From positions 1-31,486 of the forward strand of contig JBFHWF010000023.1 of assembly GCA_041589175.1 (NCBI GenBank): DNA of 31,486 bases, read 5' to 3'. Each line of letters begins with the position of its first letter. Position 1 is the first letter of the stretch. The notes under the pieces were generated by a model. The model worked only from the letters and a program-made list of their open reading frames with translations, was not told the DNA's origin and searched no databases. This stretch comes from SZUA-229 sp041589175. Lineage in GTDB: Bacteria > Pseudomonadota > Gammaproteobacteria > SZUA-229. Below, in pieces: positions 7,601-14,445 of the stretch. The position numbers and the translations under genes are program-made.

Positions 7601-9349
7601 ATGGCCGGCCGCATTCCCCAGCAGTTTATCGATGATCTCATCAACCGAGCAGATATCGTTGATGTGGTCGACTCACGTGTTGCATTAAAAAAGCGTGGCA
7701 AGGAGTATATCGCCTGCTGCCCGTTTCATAATGAAAAGTCTCCTTCGTTTACCGTCTCCCAGAGCAAGCAGTTTTATCACTGTTTTGGCTGCGGCGCTCA
7801 CGGTACTGCTCTGGGATTTATCATGGAATATGAACGACTGGATTTCGTTGATGCTGTGGAAACACTGGCAGCAGAATACCAGATGGACGTTCCGCGAGAA
7901 CAGGGATTCGAACGTCAGCAGGATGACAAACGCCCCCTGTATGATGTTCTACAGCAGGCTTCCACACGCTATGCCAGCGAACTGAAAACATCACAGCGTG
8001 CTATCGATTACCTCAAACAACGTGGACTCAGTGGTGAAATTGCTAAAACATTTCAACTGGGTTACGCACCGGACAGCTGGGATTTTATTCTCTCTCAATA
8101 CGCGAGCAATAACGATCTTAAATCTGCCTGTCTGAAAGCCGGTTTAACCATCGAAAAAAATCCACAGAAGCAGTACGATCGCTTTCGTGATCGCATCATG
8201 TTCCCAATACGTGATCGTCGTGGTCGCGTAATCGGTTTCGGTGGCCGTATACTCGACAAGGGCGAACCCAAGTATCTGAACTCCCCAGAAACACCGGTGT
8301 TTCACAAAGGCGAAGAACTCTATGGCCTGTATGAGGCACGTCAGGCAGTAAAAGATTTACAACGTATTATTATCGTTGAAGGCTATATGGATGTCGTAGC
8401 ACTGGCACAACATGGCATACCTTACGCTGTCGCTACTCTGGGTACCGCCACATCAAGGGAACAGGTTAGCAAGCTATTCCGTATCGTGCCCGAAATTATT
8501 TTCTGTTTTGATGGTGATGCTGCGGGCAAGAAAGCGGCATGGCGAGCACTTGAAAACTCGCTATCGGTATTACGTGACGGAGTACAGGCTCGCTTTCTAT
8601 TTTTACCTGAAGGCGAAGATCCAGACACACTGGTGCGCAAGGAAGGTCAGGCCGCGTTTGAGCAACGCCTTGCCCATTCAACACCACTTTCCGACTTTTT
8701 ACTCAATCATCTGGCTGAACCACTCGACCTTGGCGCCGCCGATGGTCGAGCTCGATTATCTGAACAGGCCAAACCCCTGATATCAAAAATTGCTGATGGC
8801 GTTTTTAAGGAACTACTCCTCGACCAGCTATCAAAAATGGTCGGCATTTCCAGCCATGCTTTGCAGCAGCATATCCCTGCTGATGCACCAGCAAGCAGTC
8901 CTCAGGCTGGCCACTCATCTCAACCTGTCCTGAAAAAACATCAGGTTACAATGACACCCACGCGCCTGGCCATCGCACTGTTACTTCAGTACCCACAACT
9001 GGCTGACTCCTGTGATTTTCCGGAAACCCTCAAGCATAGCCAGCTACCCGGGCTGGAGTTATTACTAAAACTCTACGACACAATTCGCTCAACCCAGACA
9101 CATTCTCCCTCTGTGCTGATGGAGCGCTGGCGCGGCTCCAGTGATGAAGCGGCAATCAGTAAACTCATGCAATGGGATATCCCCGGTGCCGAAGACAGTC
9201 AGCAACAAATTCGCCTGATCCATGACGCCCTCGCCAAACTGGTACAGAATCACAGGGATGCCCGCCTCTCAATACTCATCGAGAAAAGCCGTACAGCCTC
9301 ACTGAGCGAAGATGAGAAAGCAGAGCTCAGCCAGCTATATCAGCAATAA
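7601..9349 (+). CDS. dnaG: DNA primase
   Basis: DnaG makes RNA primers at the replication fork and works with the DnaB helicase. The product has 582 residues, the usual length. The N-terminal zinc-binding domain has C40, H43, C61 and C64 (CCPFH...CFGCG). The RNA polymerase/Toprim core has E260 (IIIVEGYMDVV), D304 and D306 (FCFDGDAAG), and D340 and D342 (EGEDPD), the metal-binding acidic residues. The rest is the helicase-interacting C-terminal domain. The start MAGRIP is the family's normal start. The nearest purine-rich sequence, AGGG, is about 13 bases upstream, so the ribosome site is weak. rpsU and rpoD, its usual partners, are not adjacent here. Confidence 0.98.
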   Translation: MAGRIPQQFIDDLINRADIVDVVDSRVALKKRGKEYIACCPFHNEKSPSFTVSQSKQFYHCFGCGAHGTALGFIMEYERLDFVDAVETLAAEYQMDVPREQGFERQQDDKRPLYDVLQQASTRYASELKTSQRAIDYLKQRGLSGEIAKTFQLGYAPDSWDFILSQYASNNDLKSACLKAGLTIEKNPQKQYDRFRDRIMFPIRDRRGRVIGFGGRILDKGEPKYLNSPETPVFHKGEELYGLYEARQAVKDLQRIIIVEGYMDVVALAQHGIPYAVATLGTATSREQVSKLFRIVPEIIFCFDGDAAGKKAAWRALENSLSVLRDGVQARFLFLPEGEDPDTLVRKEGQAAFEQRLAHSTPLSDFLLNHLAEPLDLGAADGRARLSEQAKPLISKIADGVFKELLLDQLSKMVGISSHALQQHIPADAPASSPQAGHSSQPVLKKHQVTMTPTRLAIALLLQYPQLADSCDFPETLKHSQLPGLELLLKLYDTIRSTQTHSPSVLMERWRGSSDEAAISKLMQWDIPGAEDSQQQIRLIHDALAKLVQNHRDARLSILIEKSRTASLSEDEKAELSQLYQQ

Positions 9350-9367
9350 TAACCGCTTATCGCTCTA

Positions 9368-9397
9368 TTGGAGATTTACAGTCGAATAGACTATAAT
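9368..9397 (+). promoter_or_regulatory. Sigma-70-type promoter for metK
   Basis: TATAAT (9392-9397) is a perfect -10 hexamer. TTGGAG (9368-9373) lies 18 bases upstream as a moderate -35. The expected transcription start, about 7 bases after the -10, falls near 9404. That is right at the 5' edge of the SAH aptamer, so the promoter and riboswitch fit each other. Confidence 0.75.
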
Positions 9398-9403
9398 TGA
9401 CCT

Positions 9404-9485
9404 CGCACTGAGGGGCGCTGCAGCAGTTTCGAGTACCACTCACTTCTGTCAGGCTCAGTGACTTCAAAGATAAACGGCGCTCATG
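9404..9485 (+). promoter_or_regulatory. SAH riboswitch aptamer upstream of metK
   Basis: The sequence matches the conserved SAH riboswitch core (as I recall Rfam RF01057). P1 is CACTGAG (9406-9412) with CTCAGTG (9454-9460). The core contains GGGGCGCTGCAGC and GTCAGGCTC. The 3' pseudoknot strand AACGGCGCTCA is at 9473-9483, and GCGC at 9478 onward can pair with the GCGC at 9415-9418. The aptamer senses S-adenosylhomocysteine, the by-product of SAM-dependent methylation. Known members raise expression of SAH-recycling genes when SAH is high. Here the first gene downstream is metK, followed by ahcY and metF. Confidence 0.9.
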
Positions 9486-9518
9486 AATTTAGTCTGTATT
9501 CCAGCTAAGCATGAGCGC
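9477..9518 (+). promoter_or_regulatory. Possible expression platform of the metK SAH riboswitch
   Basis: GCGCTCATG (9477-9485) includes the pseudoknot strand of the aptamer. It is perfectly complementary to CATGAGCGC (9510-9518), 24 bases downstream. The two pairings exclude each other, which is what a ligand-controlled switch needs. No T-run follows the helix and the metK Shine-Dalgarno sequence is more than 100 bases away, so the output mechanism (Rho access, RNA decay or other) is not evident. Confidence 0.5.
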
Positions 9519-9631
9519 AGATCATATAACCGGCAGCCTGCCTGTCACCAAGTGGTCTCCTCACGCTTCGCTACGAATACCTGAATGCCAGTTAATCCTG
9601 GTGGATTAGCTAACCGTTTTGAGGAAATAGC

Positions 9632-10792
9632 ATGTCTAATAGCCATTTATTTACATCTGAATCTGTTTCGGAAGGTCATCCAGATAAAGTCGCTGACCAG
9701 ATCTCCGATGCCATACTGGATGCCATATTCGAACAGGATCCTAAAGCCCGTGTTGCCTGCGAAACGCTCGTCAATACCGGCATGGTCGTTCTTTCTGGCG
9801 AAATCACCACCGAAGCCTGGGTTGATATGCAGGATATCGTACGTAACACTGTGCGTAATATCGGTTACACCAGCTCTGATATGGGTTTCGACGCCGACTC
9901 CTGTGCGGTTATCACTTCAATTGACAAACAGTCGCCCGATATCGCAATGGGTGTAGACGAAAGCAGTGACCATGAACAGGGTGCGGGAGACCAGGGCCTG
10001 ATGTTTGGCTTTGCCTGTAACGAAACCGATGTCCTGATGCCAGCACCCATCACCTATGCACACCAGTTAGTGAAACGACAGGCAGAAGTTCGTAAAAATG
10101 GCACCCTGAGCTGGTTACGCCCGGATGCAAAGAGCCAGGTAACATTCCGCTACGAAGACGGCAAGCCAGTCGCGATCGATGCAGTGGTACTGTCAACTCA
10201 ACACACACCAGACATAAGCCTTAGCGCACTACGTGAAGCTGTCATGGATGAAATCATCAAACACGTTCTGCCGGAAGATCTGATCAGTAAAGACACCAAG
10301 TTCTTTATCAACCCAACCGGTAACTTTGTTATTGGTGGCCCAGTTGGTGACTGTGGCCTGACGGGTCGTAAAATTATTGTTGATACCTATGGCGGCATGG
10401 CACGTCACGGCGGCGGTGCATTCTCCGGCAAGGATCCTTCTAAAGTTGACCGTTCGGCAGCTTATGCTGGACGCTATGTAGCGAAAAATATCGTTGCTGC
10501 AGGCCTCGCAGACAAATGTGAAATACAGGTGTCTTATGCTATTGGTGTAGCCGAACCTACATCTATATCAGTTGAAACATTTGGCACAGGTAAAGTTTCT
10601 GACAGTCGCATCGTTGAGCTGGTTCGTGAACACTTCGACCTCAAGCCAAAAGGCCTGATACAGATGCTCGATCTGCTACGCCCAATTTATGGCAACACGG
10701 CCGCCTATGGTCACTTCGGTCGAACCGAGAGTAATTTCACCTGGGAACGTACCGATAAGGCTGATGCCCTGAAAGATGCCGCTGGCATTTAA
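9632..10792 (+). CDS. metK: S-adenosylmethionine synthetase
   Basis: MetK joins methionine and ATP to make SAM in the cytoplasm. The product has 386 residues, the normal length. Family motifs are GHPDKVADQISD near the N-terminus (H16 and D18 correspond to catalytic residues), GAGDQGLMFGFACNET, and GGGAFSGKDPSKVDRSAAY, the phosphate-binding loop. The ATG is preceded by GAGGAAATAGC, a good ribosome site. The leader carries an SAH riboswitch. Just upstream of the ribosome site there is also a small hairpin, TAATCC-TGGT-GGATTA (about 9594-9609). ahcY follows after 112 bp that contain a second SAH riboswitch. Confidence 0.98.
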   Translation: MSNSHLFTSESVSEGHPDKVADQISDAILDAIFEQDPKARVACETLVNTGMVVLSGEITTEAWVDMQDIVRNTVRNIGYTSSDMGFDADSCAVITSIDKQSPDIAMGVDESSDHEQGAGDQGLMFGFACNETDVLMPAPITYAHQLVKRQAEVRKNGTLSWLRPDAKSQVTFRYEDGKPVAIDAVVLSTQHTPDISLSALREAVMDEIIKHVLPEDLISKDTKFFINPTGNFVIGGPVGDCGLTGRKIIVDTYGGMARHGGGAFSGKDPSKVDRSAAYAGRYVAKNIVAAGLADKCEIQVSYAIGVAEPTSISVETFGTGKVSDSRIVELVREHFDLKPKGLIQMLDLLRPIYGNTAAYGHFGRTESNFTWERTDKADALKDAAGI

Positions 10793-10803
10793 TCGTATAT
10801 AAC

Positions 10804-10880
10804 AGACACATCAAGGAGCGCTGCAGCAGAATCATACTGTCAGGCTTGATGTGTCTGCCTACTATTTTAAAACTGCGCCA
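10804..10880 (+). promoter_or_regulatory. SAH riboswitch upstream of ahcY
   Basis: P1 is a perfect 12-bp stem, AGACACATCAAG (10804-10815) with CTTGATGTGTCT (10845-10856). The core GGAGCGCTGCAGCAG and CTGTCAGGCTT matches the SAH aptamer and is nearly identical to the copy before metK. The 3' pseudoknot strand AACTGCGCCA (10871-10880) is weaker: only GCGC pairs with GCGC. A -10-like TATATAAC lies immediately upstream (10796-10803) without a clear -35, so the element may be read from the metK transcript, from its own promoter, or both. Confidence 0.85.
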
Positions 10881-10900
10881 AAAACCCGATTCTGGAGTTT
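10870..10900 (+). promoter_or_regulatory. Possible helix masking the ahcY ribosome-binding site
   Basis: AAACT (10870-10874) is complementary to AGTTT (10896-10900), and CCA (10878-10880) to TGG (10893-10895), with GCG bulged. This helix would hide the Shine-Dalgarno GGAG (10894-10897). It uses the same bases as the aptamer's 3' pseudoknot strand. SAH binding would therefore free the ribosome site and turn translation on. The pairing is seen in the sequence; the switching is inferred. Confidence 0.4.
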
Positions 10901-10904
10901 AAAC

Positions 10905-12311
10905 ATGAGCGAATTTACCGATTACAAAGTAGCTGATATTTCACTGGCCACATGGGGCCACAAGGAAATCCGTATTGCTGAAACCGAAATGCCTGGCCTG
11001 ATGGCAATTCGTGAAGAGTATGCATCATCACAACCATTAAAAGGTGCACGCATAACCGGCAGCCTGCATATGACGATTCAGACCGCTGTACTGATTGAAA
11101 CCCTGGTTGCCCTGGGTGCTGAGGTACGCTGGGCATCATGCAATATTTTTTCAACACAGGACCAGGCGGCAGCTGCAATTGCTGACCAGGGCATTCCTGT
11201 ATTTGCATGGAAAGGTGAAACCATCGAAGAATACTGGTGGTGTACCGAGCAGGCACTCACATGGCCTGATGGCGGCTTACCTAATATGATTCTCGATGAC
11301 GGTGGTGATGCAACACTGCTCGTTCATAAAGGTGCTGAATACGAGAAAACCGGTGTTGTGCCCGACGCAAAAGACAGCGACAACGAAGAATGGAAAGCCA
11401 TCATCGATGTTCTGAAGCGTACTATTTCTGATGGTAGCAGCAAGTGGACAGACATTGCAGAAAGCGTCAAGGGCGTTACCGAAGAGACAACGACAGGGGT
11501 GCATCGCCTTTATCAGATGATGGACAAAGGCGAGCTACTGTTCCCGGCCATGAATGTTAATGACTCTGTCACCAAATCAAAATTCGATAATCTGTATGGC
11601 TGTCGTGAGTCACTTATCGATGGCATCAAACGCGCCACCGACGTAATGATTTCAGGCAAGATCTGCGTTGTACTGGGCTACGGCGATGTTGGCAAGGGTT
11701 GCGCCCAGGCATTCCGTGGCATGGGTGCAACAGTATGGGTTACTGAAATCGACCCTATCTGTGCACTTCAGGCAGCAATGGAAGGCTTCCGTGTCGTTGA
11801 TATGAACGATGCTTGCAAAGCAGCTGACATTTTTGTCACAACAACAGGCAACTTCAGCGTCATCCAGCATGACCACATGGCTAACATGAAAGACCAGGCT
11901 ATTGTCTGCAATATCGGTCACTTCGATTCAGAGATCGATATTGCCTCACTCGAAAAATATGAGTGGGAAGAGATCAAGCCACAGGTTGACCATGTTATTT
12001 TCCCTGATGGCAAGCGCATTATCATACTTGCCAAAGGCCGACTGGTTAACCTTGGCTGTGCTACAGGCCACCCAAGCTTTGTTATGTCTGCTTCCTTCAC
12101 CAATCAGGTTATGGCACAGATTGAATTCTTTACCAAGTCAGAAAAATACGAAAACAAAGTTTATATTCTGCCGAAAAAACTGGATGAAAAAGTTGCACGC
12201 CTGCATCTCGACAAGATCGGCGCAAAGCTAACAACACTTAGCCAGGAACAGGCAGACTATATTAACGTACCTGTAGAAGGTCCATACAAGCCGGAGCATT
12301 ATCGCTACTAG
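10905..12311 (+). CDS. ahcY: Adenosylhomocysteinase (SAH hydrolase)
   Basis: AhcY splits SAH into adenosine and homocysteine, using bound NAD, and so relieves product inhibition of methyltransferases. The product has 468 residues. The NAD-binding motif is GYGDVGKG (258-265). The catalytic set K224, D228, N229 is in TKSKFDN, and H55 lies in GSLHMTIQT. The C-terminus is KPEHYRY, as in the family. A segment of about 40 residues near 141-185 matches the insertion found in many bacterial enzymes. I chose the ATG at 10905 because it has GGAG seven bases upstream. A GTG at 10851 in frame lies inside the riboswitch stem and is not a plausible start. Confidence 0.98.
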   Translation: MSEFTDYKVADISLATWGHKEIRIAETEMPGLMAIREEYASSQPLKGARITGSLHMTIQTAVLIETLVALGAEVRWASCNIFSTQDQAAAAIADQGIPVFAWKGETIEEYWWCTEQALTWPDGGLPNMILDDGGDATLLVHKGAEYEKTGVVPDAKDSDNEEWKAIIDVLKRTISDGSSKWTDIAESVKGVTEETTTGVHRLYQMMDKGELLFPAMNVNDSVTKSKFDNLYGCRESLIDGIKRATDVMISGKICVVLGYGDVGKGCAQAFRGMGATVWVTEIDPICALQAAMEGFRVVDMNDACKAADIFVTTTGNFSVIQHDHMANMKDQAIVCNIGHFDSEIDIASLEKYEWEEIKPQVDHVIFPDGKRIIILAKGRLVNLGCATGHPSFVMSASFTNQVMAQIEFFTKSEKYENKVYILPKKLDEKVARLHLDKIGAKLTTLSQEQADYINVPVEGPYKPEHYRY

Positions 12312-12321
12312 TCAGTCTATG

Positions 12322-12351
12322 CAACACAGTACACGCATGTGTACTGTGTTG
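12322..12351 (+). terminator. Perfect 13-bp hairpin between ahcY and metF
   Basis: CAACACAGTACAC (12322-12334) pairs perfectly with GTGTACTGTGTTG (12339-12351) around the loop GCAT. It begins 11 bases after the ahcY stop and ends 20 bases before the metF start. The following bases, TTATTGC, are only weakly T-rich. It could attenuate transcription between ahcY and metF, stabilise the upstream mRNA, or be an operator, since the symmetry is as good for DNA as for RNA. Confidence 0.5.
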
Positions 12352-12371
12352 TTATTGCACAGGTTAATTTT

Positions 12372-13223
12372 ATGGAAACACAGAAAAAACGCACAAAGCA
12401 TTTCAGCTGCGAGTTTTTCCCGCCAAAAACTGATCAGGGCATGGAAAAGCTATACAATACGGCTAACCAGCTGATGCAGACAATGAAGCCTGAATTTTTT
12501 TCGGTTACATTTGGGGCTGGTGGTTCAACACGTGAAACCACCTTCAACGCAGTAACTCAGCTAAAGCAAAAAAATGGCTGCGATGTTGCACCACACCTGT
12601 CTTGCATAGGCTCAACTCGCGAGCAGCTTAAAAACATTCTGGATAGCTATCAGCAACAGAAAATAAAACGCATTGTCGCTCTACGCGGAGATTTACCTTC
12701 AGGCACTGCAGGCTATGGCGATTTCAGTCATGCAACTGAACTCGTTCGCTTTATTCGCGAAGAGTTTGGAGACGAGTTTCACCTCGAAGTTGCTGCCTAT
12801 CCAGAGTTTCATCCGCAGGCTAAAACCGCTGCGACTGATCTTGAACACTTCAGAGAAAAAGTTGAAGCTGGTGCAAACTCAGCCATAACGCAGTATTTCT
12901 ACAATATCGACAGTTACCTCTATTTTGTCGACAGCTGTGAAAAGATGGGGCTTGATATACCTGTAGTACCCGGCATTATGCCGATTACCAATTACAGTAA
13001 TCTGTCCCGCTTCTCAAATATCTGCGGTGCAGAAATACCACAATGGATACGACGCCGTCTTGAAGCCTATGCTGATGACATCGACTCTATCAAAGCATTT
13101 GGCACCGAGGTAGTGACTGCAATGTGCCAGAGACTTCTCGATGAAGGTGCACCAGGCCTGCATTTTTATACACTCAATCAGGCTGAAGCATCATTAAACA
13201 TCTGGAATAACCTTGATGTATAG
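12372..13223 (+). CDS. metF: Methylenetetrahydrofolate reductase
   Basis: MetF reduces 5,10-methylene-tetrahydrofolate to 5-methyl-tetrahydrofolate with FAD, supplying the methyl group for methionine synthesis. The product has 283 residues and a TIM-barrel fold. Motifs are FSCEFFPPKT at the N-terminus, SVTFGAGGSTRETTF, and RIVALRGDLP, all typical. I chose the ATG at 12372 (METQKK) because it aligns with the family start. A GTG 33 bases upstream falls within the hairpin. The ribosome site is weak (CAGG about 9 bases upstream). It follows ahcY by 60 bp and is probably in the same operon. Confidence 0.97.
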   Translation: METQKKRTKHFSCEFFPPKTDQGMEKLYNTANQLMQTMKPEFFSVTFGAGGSTRETTFNAVTQLKQKNGCDVAPHLSCIGSTREQLKNILDSYQQQKIKRIVALRGDLPSGTAGYGDFSHATELVRFIREEFGDEFHLEVAAYPEFHPQAKTAATDLEHFREKVEAGANSAITQYFYNIDSYLYFVDSCEKMGLDIPVVPGIMPITNYSNLSRFSNICGAEIPQWIRRRLEAYADDIDSIKAFGTEVVTAMCQRLLDEGAPGLHFYTLNQAEASLNIWNNLDV

Positions 13224-13238
13224 CATTACAAACAGGAC

Positions 13239-14000
13239 ATGAAATCTGTTCGTATCTATCAGCCATTTATTGCCAGTCCAGACGAATCGATTCGTCTGGA
13301 CAAAGCAGCTTCAAACCATCTGCTTCGTGTCCTCAGACTAAAATCAGGTCATCACATACAGCTCTTCAATGGTGATGGCTTTAATTACGACGCAACTCTT
13401 AAAATTGATGGCAAAAGCGCCATAGCAACAAATATTAATAGATGCGCCAACCCTGTTGAATCCACCCTCTATATACACCTTTACCAGGGAATTTCAAAAG
13501 GCGATCGTATGGATTTTGCCATACAGAAATCAACCGAGCTAGGTGTTCATGAAATCACACCCGTATTCTGTGAGCGCACAGTTGTGAATTTAAAAGGTGA
13601 ACGACTCGACAAAAAAGTTCAGCACTGGCAAGCCATAGCCATTAGCGCTTGCGAACAGAGTGGCCGCAGTCGAATCCCCAGAATTAACACACCTGCTCGA
13701 CTTCCAGACATTATCAGTCATCATTTAAGCGATGATAATAAGGATGTACTTCAACTCGTACTTGACCCTCTTTCAAGTAACACATTATCCAGTATCAACT
13801 TTAATGGTAAACAGGTGAACATACTGATTGGCCCAGAAGGTGGACTCGCAGATAGTGAAGTGGAATTTTTATTAAATCATTCGTTTACAGGTACACAGCT
13901 TGGCCCACGCATTTTGAGGACCGAAACTGCAGCACTGTCAGCAATTACAGGAGTGCAGCTATTGTGGGGTGACCTCGCCAGTCAGACTAACGAGTCATAA
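13239..14000 (+). CDS. rsmE: 16S rRNA (uracil(1498)-N3)-methyltransferase
   Basis: RsmE methylates U1498 of 16S rRNA using SAM. The product has 253 residues with the SPOUT-family features IGPEGGLADSE and LGPRILRTETAALSAI, which form the SAM-binding knot. The N-terminal part, HLLRVLRLKSG, is the RNA-binding domain. It starts 15 bases after metF and is likely the last gene of the metK-ahcY-metF-rsmE group. In E. coli rsmE lies next to gshB and yqgE. Here the pil-chp genes intervene. Its 3' end overlaps the convergent chpC-like gene by 14 bases. Confidence 0.95.
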   Translation: MKSVRIYQPFIASPDESIRLDKAASNHLLRVLRLKSGHHIQLFNGDGFNYDATLKIDGKSAIATNINRCANPVESTLYIHLYQGISKGDRMDFAIQKSTELGVHEITPVFCERTVVNLKGERLDKKVQHWQAIAISACEQSGRSRIPRINTPARLPDIISHHLSDDNKDVLQLVLDPLSSNTLSSINFNGKQVNILIGPEGGLADSEVEFLLNHSFTGTQLGPRILRTETAALSAITGVQLLWGDLASQTNES

Positions 14001-14445
14001 TCTGTTTTATATTATCTTCAAGGCGATTAAGATCCATAATGCTATAAACATTGTCTCCTAGCATCACGCGTTGCGTAATTGCTGGGTGGCTTATCGCTTC
14101 GTTATTATCGACCATGTCGCTCTCACGAACATTTACAACCGATGGTGCATCCTGCATGAGTATTGAAACAAAGGGAAAATCTTTGTCTTCACTAATTGAA
14201 AACAGCACAGCGGCTTTAACATTTCCTGATGCAAGACTGGGCATCCTTACACCGCCCAGTGACTCGAATGACACCAGTGGTACAGAGTTTCCCCGCCAGT
14301 CAAGATAGCCCAGCATCCAGTCTGGTTTATTTGCTACGTTGATGATATTACGTATAGGCACTATTTCAGCCACGGCTGTATTCGGCAGCAGCAACTCATC
14401 TTCATTAATTTTAAGCACAACGCACTTAATCTGCTCGTCTACCAT
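13987..14445 (-). CDS. chpC: CheW-like adaptor of the Pil-Chp system (ChpC-like)
   Basis: The product has 152 residues and is a single CheW-type domain, expected to link the receptor to the ChpA kinase at the inner membrane. Visible family features are LLPNTAVAEIVPI near the start and GYLDWRGNSVPLVSFE. Its start codon overlaps the chpA stop by one base (TAATG), so translation is coupled. Its 3' end overlaps rsmE, which converges on it. In P. aeruginosa the corresponding position downstream of chpA holds chpB, chpC and others. I assign ChpC from position and domain, so the exact name is less certain than the family. Confidence 0.8.
   Translation of the reverse strand: MVDEQIKCVVLKINEDELLLPNTAVAEIVPIRNIINVANKPDWMLGYLDWRGNSVPLVSFESLGGVRMPSLASGNVKAAVLFSISEDKDFPFVSILMQDAPSVVNVRESDMVDNNEAISHPAITQRVMLGDNVYSIMDLNRLEDNIKQIMTR

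Noticed and set aside
9483..9586. Short open frame (about 33 codons) starting at the ATG just after the metK riboswitch pseudoknot strand, as a leader peptide
   Set aside because: No ribosome site, no run of Met or other regulatory codons, and the ATG is explained by the alternative helix sequence.
10851..10904. Upstream GTG start for ahcY
   Set aside because: It lies in the 3' strand of riboswitch P1, has no Shine-Dalgarno sequence, and would add residues not found in the family. The ATG at 10905 has GGAG.
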